Below are positions 9,639 to 17,939 of a stretch of 64,000 bases of DNA, in pieces; the first letter of the stretch is position 1, and each line of letters begins with the position of its first letter. Origin of the DNA: Haladaptatus caseinilyticus (GTDB lineage Archaea > Halobacteriota > Halobacteria > Halobacteriales > Haladaptataceae). The notes beneath the pieces are model-generated. The model saw only the letters and a program-made list of their open reading frames with translations. It did no database searches and had not been told where the DNA came from. The DNA lies in the NCBI RefSeq assembly GCF_026248685.1, contig NZ_CP111037.1, forward strand, positions 310,001 through 374,000, written 5' to 3'. The position numbers were made by a program, and so were the translations under genes.

Positions 9639-10028
9639 TCAGGTTGGAGTCGATTCACACGAAACTGACCACGTGATGTCCGAGAGAGCGGAAAGCCGAC
9701 GATATATTGCACGGAGCCCCTCCGAGCGCGTGTCAGGAAGAACGTGTAATTCCACGGACTCGTACCGAACGACGACGCGAAACGTCGTATCTCGGTTGTG
9801 ATCATGAACCAGATACATCGGGACGGGAAGATCGAACCAATCGCCGTAGGTGTACGGTTCGTCGTCCAACACGTTCCGCACGAGCGTCGTCAGCTGCTTC
9901 TCGGAGCACTCGGTCCCGGGCGACAGGCGAAAGATCGTCTCCCCTTCGTAGCTGACACCGCCACCGCGCGGATATCGGCGGCGTGGCCGGTGTGGAATCG
10001 AAAACGATGGGGACGTATCGTCTGCCAT
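9639..10028 (-). CDS. conserved haloarchaeal hypothetical protein
   Basis: 129 residues from ATG 10028. It is a soluble alpha/beta sequence with no membrane segment and no motif I recognise; the core includes YEGETIFRLSPGTECSE and WFDLPVPMYLVHDH. A TTTAA box at 10052-10058, about 27 bases upstream on this strand, supports the start as leaderless. It stands between a regulator and a membrane protein on the same strand, with gaps of 50 and 33 bases. Confidence 0.6.
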   Translation of the reverse strand: MADDTSPSFSIPHRPRRRYPRGGGVSYEGETIFRLSPGTECSEKQLTTLVRNVLDDEPYTYGDWFDLPVPMYLVHDHNRDTTFRVVVRYESVELHVLPDTRSEGLRAIYRRLSALSDITWSVSCESTPT

Positions 10029-10061
10029 CCTCCCTCAATATGCCGTCATCCGTTAAATAGT

Positions 10062-10760
10062 TCAGCCACGGGAGCGAACAAAAATGGCGCTCCCGGAGAC
10101 ACAGATCACCGCTACGACGTGACCGATGAGGGCGACAACGAGCAGGTCGTATCCCCAGACGAATGGAACGAGGACAAGTTGTATGACCGCGAATCCGATA
10201 ACGATCGAATCGACCTGCCGAAGTTGGGTTCGCGTCGAATCATCCGGTTGGTGACGAACCGCCACCCAGAATCCCGTAACACTGGACCACCACGCAGTAC
10301 CGATTCGGTAGCAAACGTCCCAGAGGACGAGAAGGGTGAGAAACACGGCCGGAATCGGCGGTCGGGTACCGAGAAGCGATTCGAGCAGTGGTGTCCCACC
10401 CTGTCGAGGATTGTAAACGAACAGATACGTAATAAGTCCGATGTAGGAAAACAGACCGAGAACGACCTCGATACTCGACCCAAACAGGAGTTTCCTATAA
10501 GCAGATGGTGTCGTCAGTTTTCGAATCCGTCGGGAGATCGTGAGCATCACGGCGCTTCCTGCAGTTGCGACGACCACCGCGGCCGTTCCTGCAGGAACGG
10601 CGTTCCAGAGGTCATAGCGCCACGCGAAGATAACGAGCAGGCCTTCGAAAAGAGCGAGCTGAACCGTCAGCGCGAACCAGTCGGGAAACGTAACACCCGG
10701 AACCGCATCGACGATGCTCTCGTAGGTCCACTGATACGGGCCGCGATTCATATCGCTCAT
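10062..10760 (-). CDS. multi-spanning membrane protein of unknown function
   Basis: 232 residues from ATG 10760 with about six hydrophobic segments (roughly residues 28-47, 54-76, 90-113, 135-158, 188-206 and 208-228). No transport signature or catalytic motif is visible. The ATG overlaps the stop of the SDR gene upstream as ATGA, so the two are likely translated together. The function is unknown. Confidence 0.7.
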   Translation of the reverse strand: MSDMNRGPYQWTYESIVDAVPGVTFPDWFALTVQLALFEGLLVIFAWRYDLWNAVPAGTAAVVVATAGSAVMLTISRRIRKLTTPSAYRKLLFGSSIEVVLGLFSYIGLITYLFVYNPRQGGTPLLESLLGTRPPIPAVFLTLLVLWDVCYRIGTAWWSSVTGFWVAVRHQPDDSTRTQLRQVDSIVIGFAVIQLVLVPFVWGYDLLVVALIGHVVAVICVSGSAIFVRSRG

Positions 10761-11635
10761 GCGACTGCCTGCGTAACTGCCTCTTCGAACGGTGTCAATT
10801 CGACCGGTACGAGGGACCGAATTCGGTCGTCTTCGACCACCGTCCGCGTCTTCAGACCGAGAATAAGTGGATGCGCAACCTCCTTTGGCACGTCGGTGAC
10901 GAGATCAACCCAGTAGGCCGATAGTTTCGGTGTCAGCACCGGGACGGGAATCATCGTCGCGCGTTTGTCGAGGATTTCTCCCGTGTTGAGCACCATTTCA
11001 CCATACGTTAACACGTCCGGACCTCCGATTTCGAACGTCTCGCCCGCCGTCTCAGGGGTGTCGAGAACGCCGACGAGGTACGCGACGACATCGTCGATGG
11101 CGATGGGTTGGCAGTTCGTTCGAACCCACCGTGGCGTGATCATCAACGGAAGACGCTCCGCTAACTGTTGGACGATGCGAAAGCTCACGCTACCGTCCCC
11201 GATGATGATGGCGGCTCGAAGAACAGTGAGGTCGAACGCTCCGTTCGAGAGGATGTGTTCGACTTCGCGACGTGATTTGAGGTGGTCGGACAGAGTTGCT
11301 CGCTCTCCACCAAGACCACTGAGATAGACGACGCGCGAAACGTCCGTTCCGCGTGTCGCATCGACGAAGTTTCGTGCCGCAGTTCGGTCCTGTTCCATGA
11401 AATCACCGTCTTCGCCCATCGAATGAACCAGATAGTACGCGGCATCCACGCCGTCGAAAACGCCGCGAAGACTCGCACGGTCGTTCAGGTCGGCTTCGAC
11501 GACAGAAACACCGTCCGGCGGGTCGTAGGACGAAGCGTCACGAACTAATGCGACCACGTCCTCATCGTGTGTGACGAGTTCGGGGACGAGATGGCGACCG
11601 ACGAATCCGGTCGCTCCGGCGACAAGTACCGTCAT
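10757..11635 (-). CDS. atypical short-chain dehydrogenase (NmrA/NDUFA9-like NAD(P)-binding protein)
   Basis: 292 residues. A Rossmann fold begins at VLVAGATGFVGRHLVPEL, with acidic VVEADLND in the adenine-binding loop. The usual YxxxK is replaced by HLKSRREVEHIL, as in atypical SDRs of the complex I NDUFA9/YbjT group. Such proteins often bind NAD(P)H without classic dehydrogenase activity, in quinone or lipid metabolism. An AT-rich GCTTTTGAAC lies about 27 bases upstream on this strand. The membrane protein downstream overlaps it by four bases. Confidence 0.85.
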   Translation of the reverse strand: MTVLVAGATGFVGRHLVPELVTHDEDVVALVRDASSYDPPDGVSVVEADLNDRASLRGVFDGVDAAYYLVHSMGEDGDFMEQDRTAARNFVDATRGTDVSRVVYLSGLGGERATLSDHLKSRREVEHILSNGAFDLTVLRAAIIIGDGSVSFRIVQQLAERLPLMITPRWVRTNCQPIAIDDVVAYLVGVLDTPETAGETFEIGGPDVLTYGEMVLNTGEILDKRATMIPVPVLTPKLSAYWVDLVTDVPKEVAHPLILGLKTRTVVEDDRIRSLVPVELTPFEEAVTQAVA

Positions 11636-11714
11636 TATAGATACTGAGTACGCTAGCGTTCAAAAGCTATCGGGCAACCCGTGAGGTTATGATTCGTCCG
11701 TGCGACAGTTCAAT

Positions 11715-12168
11715 ATGGACTGGCTTTTCCTCGTCGCCATCGCCCTTCTTATCGCTGGCGTCCTCGGAAGCGTCCTCCCCCTCCTACCCGCAGTTCCGCT
11801 GTCGCTCGCCGGAATCTACGCCTACTGGTGGGGGACGGGATTTTCCGAACCCGGGCTCCCTTTCGTCGTTGGAGCGACTATCGTCGGCGTCGTCGCGTTC
11901 GTCGCGGAGCACACGGCGAGCGCCGTTTCGGCCAAAGCGAGCGGCGGGTGTCGTCGGTTTGATCGCGTTGGTAGTTACCGGGCCGGTCGGAATGATTGTC
12001 GGGGTCGCGCTCGCGACATTCATGGTCGAATTGTATCGTACACAGGACGCGAAGAAAGGCGCGAAAACCGCCACCTACGCCGTGGCCGGTCTGTTCGCCT
12101 CAGTAGTGTTCCAGGTAGTCGTCACGGGGTCACTGCTCGTCGGATTCGTCGTCACGGTGCTGATTTGA
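11715..12168 (+). pseudogene. DUF456 membrane protein, interrupted by a +1 frameshift
   Basis: The first part (ATG 11715, MDWLFLVAIALLIAGVLGS...) holds the hydrophobic hairpins and Gly/Pro loops of DUF456. The frame then breaks after AVSAKASGG, and the second part (VVGLIALVVTGPVGMIVGV ... ELYRTQDAKKG ... VTGSLLVGFVVTVLI) continues in another frame to 12168. Removing one G from the GGG at 11946-11948 restores a single protein of about 150 residues. The family is a small integral membrane protein of unknown role. It could be a real lesion or a one-base sequencing error. Confidence 0.8.
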
Positions 12169-12199
12169 CGCGGGATTTTTGTCTCCTGGCCTCGTTTCC

Positions 12200-12745
12200 A
12201 TGGCTATGCGTGTGACTCCCGCCCTCTTGGTTATCTGTCTCGTCGTCCTCGCCGGTTGTACGGGGGGTCTCGGAATCGGCTCCGATGGACCGATGCAGAC
12301 GGAGAAACGATCCAATTCGTCAGCGACAACCAATACGGACGGCAACATATCGGCCGCATTCGTCGCGAACGATGGACGAACGAACGTGACGCTGGAAGTG
12401 GCGAATTCGGACGGCGAGCGAACCCGAGGGCTCATGTATCGAGAGTCGCTTCCCCAGAACCACGGCATGGTGTTCGTTTTCGAGTCAGCACAGCCGCAGT
12501 CGTTCTGGATGAAAAACACCGTAATTCCGCTCGACATCATCTTCATCGCACCGAACGGAACCGTCATAAACGTGGAACATGCCGACCCGCAACCGGATGC
12601 CAATGAGTTAGATCTCAGGAGTTATCGGAGCGACGCACCGGCTAAGTACGTGGTCGAAATGCGTCAAGGATTCGCCAACAGAACCGGAATCGAACCGGGG
12701 ACGAAGTTCAAGTTCGATGGAAAACGCCCGTCGACCGAAAGCTAG
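12200..12745 (+). CDS. DUF192 lipoprotein
   Basis: 181 residues from ATG 12200; a second ATG lies two codons later. A signal peptide ends in a lipobox (VVLAGC), so it is probably lipid-anchored outside the cell. A Ser/Thr/Asn-rich linker follows, then a DUF192 domain with TRGLMYRESLP, GMVFVFES, FWMKNTVIPLDIIFI and the closing VVEMRQGFANRTGIEPG. The family is a small beta-barrel of unknown biochemical role. It is a stand-alone gene between the broken DUF456 gene and an acetyltransferase. Confidence 0.88.
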   Translation: MAMRVTPALLVICLVVLAGCTGGLGIGSDGPMQTEKRSNSSATTNTDGNISAAFVANDGRTNVTLEVANSDGERTRGLMYRESLPQNHGMVFVFESAQPQSFWMKNTVIPLDIIFIAPNGTVINVEHADPQPDANELDLRSYRSDAPAKYVVEMRQGFANRTGIEPGTKFKFDGKRPSTES

Positions 12746-12823
12746 ATTTATTTTCCCCAACCACAGTGGTGATTCAGAACTGTTACCACGACACAAGGTG
12801 AACCACGGGTGGAGATGAGAGGG

Positions 12824-13309
12824 ATGGAGATTCGACCCGCGAACGAGGGAGATTTCGGGGCGATTCGGCGAATCGCACACCGAGCATGGAGCGAGGCGTA
12901 CAACGACATTTTAAACGACGAGACCATTACCGAAACCGTGTCGGCGTGGTATTCGAACGACTCGTTGACGGATGCCCTCGACAGACCTGGTACCGCCTTT
13001 CTCGTCGCAGTTACCGGCGAGGAGCTCGTTGGATTCTGTCACGCAGTCTGTCACGAGGACGAAGGGGACGTTCTTCGCCTCTACGTGGACCCGGACGATT
13101 GGGGAGATGGCGTCGGAACCGCGCTCCACGAACGACTGCGCGAGGACTTCGAAGATTTCAGCATGAAACGGATTCGGGCGATGGTGCTCGCGGACAACGA
13201 CATCGGCAACGAGTTCTACCGGGGATTGGGATTCGAGAAAACTGACGAAGCCGAAGTCGAGATGGGTGGGAAGGCGTACGCGGAGAACGTCTATACGTAC
13301 GCACTCTGA
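12824..13309 (+). CDS. GNAT family N-acetyltransferase
   Basis: 161 residues from ATG 12824 (MEIRPAN); in-frame ATG 12815 and GTG 12809 are possible. The GNAT fold shows as strand EIRPANEGDFGAIRRI, strand LVGFCHAVCHE, then DVLRLYVDPDDWGDGVGTALHERL containing the acetyl-CoA-binding loop, and the C-terminal motif NEFYRGLGFEKTDEAEVEMGG. This pattern resembles small-molecule and RimI-like acetyltransferases; the substrate is not evident. Confidence 0.88.
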   Translation: MEIRPANEGDFGAIRRIAHRAWSEAYNDILNDETITETVSAWYSNDSLTDALDRPGTAFLVAVTGEELVGFCHAVCHEDEGDVLRLYVDPDDWGDGVGTALHERLREDFEDFSMKRIRAMVLADNDIGNEFYRGLGFEKTDEAEVEMGGKAYAENVYTYAL

Positions 13310-13425
13310 TCGAATAGGAACACAAAGCATATACATCATGGTAGACAAGTCAAAGATAACTCAAGTATGAGTACACGAGGTTTTCTTTCGGACTACGTAC
13401 TCAGCTACTGCTCCGGTTTTCACGG

Positions 13426-13797
13426 CTACTCGACAGTCGACCAATCGTCATCGAACAGCTGATACGTGCTGGCGATATTGAAAAGAAGTTCACGTTTTTC
13501 GCCACCAGCCTCGAGTGAACGTGCAGCCGCGTGAGCCACTTGCGAATACTGTATCGTCCCTTCACTGACTTTCACGTGATCGGAGCCGAACTCACCGTCG
13601 GAAAACGATGCGTGAATCGCGGCTCGTTGATACTGTTCGACGAGTTCGAACAGTCGCCAATACTCCAGTCCATCCCGGCGTGCGTCTACCATCGCCGAGA
13701 GAAGACGGCGTTCGAATCGCGCCTCGGGTGGTTCGAACGCTCCCTCGTCAGCTACGCCGAGCGCGGCCAGAATTTCGTCCGTGTCATCGACGGACAT
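13426..13797 (-). CDS. small acidic haloarchaeal protein of unknown function
   Basis: 123 residues from ATG 13797. A GTG at 13818 is open in frame, but it would lie within a base or two of the TATA box; the box at 13822-13831 lies the right distance (about 26 bases) for a leaderless start at 13797. The protein is mainly helical and soluble, with no recognised motif (FERRLLSAMVDARRDGLEYWRLFELVEQYQ). I cannot assign a function. Confidence 0.6.
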   Translation of the reverse strand: MSVDDTDEILAALGVADEGAFEPPEARFERRLLSAMVDARRDGLEYWRLFELVEQYQRAAIHASFSDGEFGSDHVKVSEGTIQYSQVAHAAARSLEAGGEKRELLFNIASTYQLFDDDWSTVE

Positions 13798-13821
13798 GTT
13801 CGGAACCTGTGAAGGCACTTC

Positions 13822-13831
13822 TTTTATAAAT
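13822..13831 (-). promoter_or_regulatory. TATA box for the gene starting at 13797
   Basis: On the reverse strand the bases read TTTATAAAAG, close to the archaeal TATA consensus. It is centred about 29 bases upstream of ATG 13797, which suits a leaderless or nearly leaderless transcript. Confidence 0.6.
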
Positions 13832-13924
13832 TCTTATATGTAAAGTCCGCATTCAGTCACAGAATCGACAGCTATCCCCGATGATTTTGATACTGCTCGC
13901 CGTACCGATGGTCGGGTGGGAACC

Positions 13925-14518
13925 ATGGGAACCGAAGTACGCGACACGACAGATCGGAGTACAGCAAACTCGACGTGGAAAACACTCTTCGCGAGCGGAA
14001 CAATAATCGCGGTTATCGGCGTCCTTGCCATCTTCTTCCCGTTTTTGGCGGGGGTTACCTTGTCGGTGCTGCTCGGAGCGGCATTGTTAGTCGGTGCGGC
14101 GCTTCACGCCGTCCACGCGTTTTCGGCTGGGGATTGGAAAGGCGTTCTGTGGCAGGTGGTGCTCGCAATCGTCTATGCCGTCGCAGGCGTCGCGCTCGTG
14201 GTCAACCCCGTCTTCGGCCTGGTTACGCTGACGATACTGGTTATCGCCTATCTCGCGGTAATCGGCGTCGTCGAAATCGTCATGGGAATCGCACTCCGTC
14301 CAGAAAAAAATTGGGCGTGGGTCGTCGCCAGCGGCGTCATTTCGCTCCTGCTCGCTGGTCTTCTCTTTGGAGGATGGCCGGGAAGTGCCGAATGGGCGCT
14401 CGGACTCCTGTTCGGTGTCAGTCTGCTCACCAGTGGTCTGTCGATGGTTGGCGTCGCCATGGGTGGCAGGGAAGCGGAGCGGGAAATGCCAGCCGGTAGA
14501 ACGGAACGGGCTACGTAA
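13925..14518 (+). CDS. HdeD-like DUF308 membrane protein
   Basis: 197 residues from ATG 13925 (an upstream GTG at 13916 is in frame). About six transmembrane segments lie in three repeated hairpins, with the small-residue pattern of the HdeD/DUF308 family (GVLAIFFPFLAGVTLSVLLG, AVAGVALVVNPVFGLVTLT). E. coli HdeD is an acid-resistance membrane protein; the archaeal role is unknown. The last eight bases overlap the convergent response regulator. Confidence 0.85.
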   Translation: MGTEVRDTTDRSTANSTWKTLFASGTIIAVIGVLAIFFPFLAGVTLSVLLGAALLVGAALHAVHAFSAGDWKGVLWQVVLAIVYAVAGVALVVNPVFGLVTLTILVIAYLAVIGVVEIVMGIALRPEKNWAWVVASGVISLLLAGLLFGGWPGSAEWALGLLFGVSLLTSGLSMVGVAMGGREAEREMPAGRTERAT

Positions 14519-15077
14519 GGTCTTGGAAGGCCCCGACGAAATCGTCGTGGCCGTCGAGGGTCGAGCGCGCGTCGTCGACGGTTTCCCGAAGTTCATCGAC
14601 TCGGGTAGAAAGCTGTCGATATTCGTCGCTTTCGGCGAGTTCTTCCTCGGGTTTTTCGGCCTCGAGCACGGCTACTTTCGAAACCAGTGAGAAGTACTCC
14701 TGCATCTGATCATCGTACTCGACACGTGTCAACATCCCTTCAACAGTCGTATAGAGATCGTCCTTCGAAACGGGTTTGACGAGGTAATCGTCGAATCCCA
14801 TCTCGATGATGTCGAAATCGGGCTTGACTGCGGTCACCATGACGACGCGTGAGTGAAGGCCACGGTTTCGGAGTTCCGCAAGCACCTCGTCGCCGGAGAG
14901 ACCAGGCATACGACGGTCGAGCAGAACGACGACCACCTCATCGTCAAGTAACTCCAACGCCTCGCGGCCCTCGTATGCTCGACGGACATCCAAGGAGTCC
15001 TCTAACCACGTCGCGTAGAGATCAGTCACGTCTTTCTCATCATCGACGACAAGAATCGTTGGTTCGTCAACAGACAT
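14511..15077 (-). CDS. response regulator with C-terminal HalX domain
   Basis: 188 residues. A CheY-like receiver (residues about 6-120) shows the acidic pair in VVDDEKD, the phosphoacceptor Asp in LLDRRMPG (about D54), Thr in MVTAV and Lys in LVKPVS. The C-terminal 60 residues form a helical coiled-coil HalX domain (KVAVLEAEKPEEEL ... VDELRETVDDARSTLDG), a haloarchaeal output module of unknown mechanism. No histidine kinase is adjacent, so the partner is an orphan kinase elsewhere. An AT-rich upstream region holds two TTAACAAAAT copies. Confidence 0.9.
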   Translation of the reverse strand: MSVDEPTILVVDDEKDVTDLYATWLEDSLDVRRAYEGREALELLDDEVVVVLLDRRMPGLSGDEVLAELRNRGLHSRVVMVTAVKPDFDIIEMGFDDYLVKPVSKDDLYTTVEGMLTRVEYDDQMQEYFSLVSKVAVLEAEKPEEELAESDEYRQLSTRVDELRETVDDARSTLDGHDDFVGAFQDLT

Positions 15078-15097
15078 AATTTATCTTAAGTGTTCAA

Positions 15098-15124
15098 ATT
15101 TTGTTAACCCAGGCATTTTGTTAA
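15098..15124 (-). repeat. two direct copies of TTAACAAAAT upstream of the HalX regulator
   Basis: The identical 10-mer occupies 15098-15107 and 15115-15124 (plus strand ATTTTGTTAA), 17 bases apart, 21-47 bases before the response regulator start. It could be a paired regulator site or simply AT-rich promoter sequence. Confidence 0.4.
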
Positions 15125-15230
15125 TAGACCATTCGCTATAGCATTTTTATATTTTGTGTTATGGAATCAGGAAAAGTTTCGATCGGATCCACCCATCCTC
15201 CATCTTCAATAGAGAGGATCCTCACCGGAA

Positions 15231-15240
15231 TAAATAATTA
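15231..15240 (+). promoter_or_regulatory. TATA-like box for the gene at 15261
   Basis: TAAATAATTA is centred 26 bases before ATG 15261, the spacing expected for a leaderless archaeal transcript. A purine-rich GGGAGGG directly abuts the ATG and is too close to act as a normal Shine-Dalgarno. Confidence 0.55.
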
Positions 15241-15260
15241 GATGGGGAGCGAAGGGAGGG

Positions 15261-15572
15261 ATGGAATGTCGAACCCCAGTGGTCGTTTTTGCCGGACGTT
15301 CCGGCAGTAACACATCCCAAGAGAAACGGTTTGAACGGCTTCTCGAACTACCACCCAGTGCAAAGCTCGTCTACAGAGTTCTACAAGAAGACGCACCCAA
15401 AACACAGCGACAAGTGCGCGATGAAGCGTTGTTACCCGCACGGACAACGCGAGATGCACTCACGAAGCTCAAGGAGAACGATCTCGTAGAAGAACGATTG
15501 TACGTTCCCGACGCGCGGAAGCGTCTGTACGCACCGCTTCCGATTACACGACCCGACGACGGAGGAGGGTAG
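15261..15572 (+). CDS. small MarR/ArsR-like winged-helix protein
   Basis: 103 residues. The core is a haloarchaeal winged helix: RFERLLELPPSAKLVYRVLQED, TQRQVRDEALLPARTTRDALTKLKENDLVEERLYVPDARKRLYAPL. Proteins of this type occur in many haloarchaeal genomes next to varied genes; the targets are unknown. The first about 20 residues are not part of the domain, so a later start is possible, but the TATA box at 15231-15240 fits ATG 15261. Confidence 0.7.
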   Translation: MECRTPVVVFAGRSGSNTSQEKRFERLLELPPSAKLVYRVLQEDAPKTQRQVRDEALLPARTTRDALTKLKENDLVEERLYVPDARKRLYAPLPITRPDDGGG

Positions 15573-15799
15573 TGACTCGGGAAAACCAAAGATAGACGTG
15601 GAAAAATCATTTGCAAGTCGCCATATGGTATAGATAACCACGTGGCGGAATCCTTTTTCATGACGTTCGTTTTCCGCTGCCGATGGTCGATCCGGCTATT
15701 TCCGATTCGCCTTTTGTTTACGATCACAGTATATTTCAAACTCGATAGAACGCGCCGACCACTTCATTATCGTTCATGGCATTATTACCAAGTAGGAAC

Positions 15800-16093
15800 A
15801 TGCCGACGAACGAACGCCCACCGTGGTTACGGAAACGACAACCACGAATCGACCCGTCGAGCCGTCGAGTGGAAACCAACCAATCGGAGCTATACACCCA
15901 GCTTCGCACGGAACTAGAAACGCTTCGACAACGACTCGCCGAAACCGAGGCGAAACTCGCAACGCTCGAAAAGGCGTATGACCGCCGAGAACGCCTTATC
16001 AGAGCGTGTTCGATGTGCGGTCGTGTCAGCACTCGACCGGGACCGAATGCCGATTGCCCCTACTGTAAAACCGGACGACTCCATCAAGTGTGA
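15800..16093 (+). CDS. small coiled-coil zinc-ribbon protein
   Basis: 97 residues from ATG 15800 (an in-frame ATG at 15776 is an alternative). A basic N-terminus leads into a heptad-like helix (LRTELETLRQRLAETEAKLATLEKAY), then CSMC at about residues 71-74 and CPYC about 18 residues later, which would form one rubredoxin-knuckle zinc ribbon. The function is unknown; such proteins may bind nucleic acid or act as adaptors. Confidence 0.65.
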   Translation: MPTNERPPWLRKRQPRIDPSSRRVETNQSELYTQLRTELETLRQRLAETEAKLATLEKAYDRRERLIRACSMCGRVSTRPGPNADCPYCKTGRLHQV

Positions 16094-16167
16094 AACGGCC
16101 AGACTACCGCAGTGTGGAGGGCCACGAACGTTCCGTTGCGGTCATATCTACTCACCGTCTTGGAATG

Positions 16168-16188
16168 ACAGAATATCCATATGTCTGT
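16168..16188. promoter_or_regulatory. imperfect palindrome upstream of dhaK
   Basis: ACAGAATAT-CC-ATATGTCTGT pairs as a 9-base arm against a 10-base arm with one bulged base, centred about 194 bases before dhaK. It could be an operator, though the distance is large. Confidence 0.3.
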
Positions 16189-16192
16189 AAAT

Positions 16193-16232
16193 GATGAGTT
16201 TTGTGTCCTCATGAGTGATGAATTTTGTATCC
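16193..16232 (+). repeat. tandem 16-base near-identical repeats upstream of dhaK
   Basis: GATGAGTTTTGTGTCC (16193-16208) and GATGAATTTTGTATCC (16217-16232) match at 14 of 16 positions with a 24-base period. They sit 140-179 bases before dhaK in a gene-free stretch. Repeats of this type can be paired activator sites; this is inference. Confidence 0.45.
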
Positions 16233-16371
16233 GGTGTGATTCTTCGTTTCGATAATTTCCGAGCGTGTTCGCAGTTCCGTAACGAAAGGAGGGCAACGTG
16301 TAGTGCGCCGGTACCTCTCTCCCGACCCGAGGAAATTGTTATGCGGGAACAGGTAGTTGTTAGCGTGTCGC

Positions 16372-17373
16372 ATGAAAAAGCTCATCAACGAACCGTCCGC
16401 CGTCGTAGACGAGATGTTGGACGGGATGGTTGCCGCACATCCGGACGAGATTCGGCGACTGCCGGACTCGAAAGTCCTCGTCCGGCAGGATGCCCCGATA
16501 GCCGACAAGGTCGCCGTCGTCAGTGGCGGTGGAAGCGGGCATGAACCGACACACGCCGGATACCTCGGACCGGGTATGCTGGACGGGGCGGCGGCGGGCG
16601 AGGTGTTCACATCGCCGACCGCCGACGAAATCAGTGAGATGATTCAGGCCTGCGACGCCGGAAAAGGCGTCCTGAATGTCGTGAAAAACTACGAAGGCGA
16701 CGTGATGAATTTCGAGACCGCTGGCGAGTTGGCCGAGATGGAAAGCGACGTAGAGGTCGCCGAAGTAGTTGTCAACGACGACGTGGCAGTTGAAGATTCG
16801 CTGTACACCTCAGGACGACGTGGCGTCTGTGGCACCATCTTCGTCCACAAAGTCGCGGGCGCGATGGCCGACAAGGGCGGAGACTTGGACGACGTCAAGC
16901 GTGTCGCACAAAAAGTCATCGACAACGTGGCGACGATGGGAACCGCCCTGACCTCTTGCATCACGCCGGAAAAAGGCGAGCCCACCTTCGACCTCGCGGA
17001 CGACGAAATCGAACTCGGCATCGGCATTCACGGCGAGCCCGGCGTCGAGCGCGTGGAGATGACGTCCGCGGACGAGATTACGGAACGACTGACCGAACGG
17101 GTGTTGGAGGACCTCGTCCCGGAATCGAAATCGGAAGTCGCCACCATCGTCAACGGGATGGGTGGCACCCCGCTGTCGGAACTGTACATCGTGAACCGCA
17201 AACTCCAGTCGATACTGGACGACCGCGATTTACGGACATGGGACGCGTGGGTCGGTGACTACATGACCTCGCTCGACATGCAGGGCTGTTCCGTGACGGT
17301 GCTCGTACTGGACGACGAACTAAAGGAACTGTTGTCCCATCCGGTCGAAACGCCAGCGTTGACCGTTCAGTAG
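16372..17373 (+). CDS. dhaK: dihydroxyacetone kinase subunit DhaK
   Basis: 333 residues from ATG 16372 (MKKLINEP). DhaK binds dihydroxyacetone covalently as a hemiaminal to a His; here that is H220 in GIGIHGEPG. The substrate pocket is marked by VVSGGGSGHEPTHAGYLGPGMLDGA and by KNYEGDVMNFE. The length is normal. With DhaL and DhaM downstream it forms the PTS-dependent kinase that makes dihydroxyacetone phosphate. Unlike compact dha operons, 566 bases separate it from dhaL, with a hairpin 67 bases after its stop. Confidence 0.95.
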   Translation: MKKLINEPSAVVDEMLDGMVAAHPDEIRRLPDSKVLVRQDAPIADKVAVVSGGGSGHEPTHAGYLGPGMLDGAAAGEVFTSPTADEISEMIQACDAGKGVLNVVKNYEGDVMNFETAGELAEMESDVEVAEVVVNDDVAVEDSLYTSGRRGVCGTIFVHKVAGAMADKGGDLDDVKRVAQKVIDNVATMGTALTSCITPEKGEPTFDLADDEIELGIGIHGEPGVERVEMTSADEITERLTERVLEDLVPESKSEVATIVNGMGGTPLSELYIVNRKLQSILDDRDLRTWDAWVGDYMTSLDMQGCSVTVLVLDDELKELLSHPVETPALTVQ

Positions 17374-17939
17374 GGACCTGAAGAGTGGTTTTCGTTTCGC
17401 ACCAGAACGAGCACTGACGCTCGGGAGAAGCGGTATATCGTGCCGTCCACCCCGGTAGACGGCAGAATACAGGCTTTTTATCATGATTTTATAAAGTAGT
17501 GACGGGGAAAGCCGGTGCATAAACCACACACTGTCGACGTCCTAATCGAGCGGGACGGTACACTCGTCCACTAGACTGACCACGAAGTGGCGGCCGGCGA
17601 TGACGCTGGACCCGGCAGGACGATTCTCCCGTGTTTATGGTAGATCGAAGAGGGGCGTTACGTCGTGCGTGTTCGCCTCAGCAGCCGAAGAACGTGGGGA
17701 TCTATCGACTCACTGACGGAATCGATGTCCTTCGCCTCTCTATTTCGGTCGCCGACGGAAACACGGAGCCACAGGATACACCGCCTCTTACCATCTGGCA
17801 CACCGGAAACCCGAACAAACGCTGTAAACCGACCACGTCGGCCACAAAACCTCGATGGATTGATTTCCAAGCGAAAACCATCGTTCACCCGACTCGGGAG
17901 AACGCTTTACCCCTCACACCTCGTGCTACCACACCACAG
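17374..17939. other. 566-base gap between dhaK and dhaL
   Basis: No gene is recognised in either strand. It contains a hairpin with T-rich tail (17441-17464 and after). The dhaL reading frame is open upstream back to 17631, but that 103-codon extension has no similarity to DhaL and is Pro/Arg-rich, so I treat it as non-coding. It may be the remains of a gene or a long leader carrying a separate dhaL promoter. Confidence 0.5.
17441..17464 (+). terminator. hairpin after dhaK
   Basis: A perfect 7-base inverted repeat TGCCGTC / GACGGCA encloses a 10-base loop, followed within about 10 bases by CTTTTTATC. It would end or attenuate dhaK transcription before dhaL. Confidence 0.45.

Noticed and set aside
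17631-17939. 103-codon N-terminal extension of dhaL
   Set aside because: The extension is Pro/Arg-rich, unlike DhaL, and the family starts at ATG 17940.
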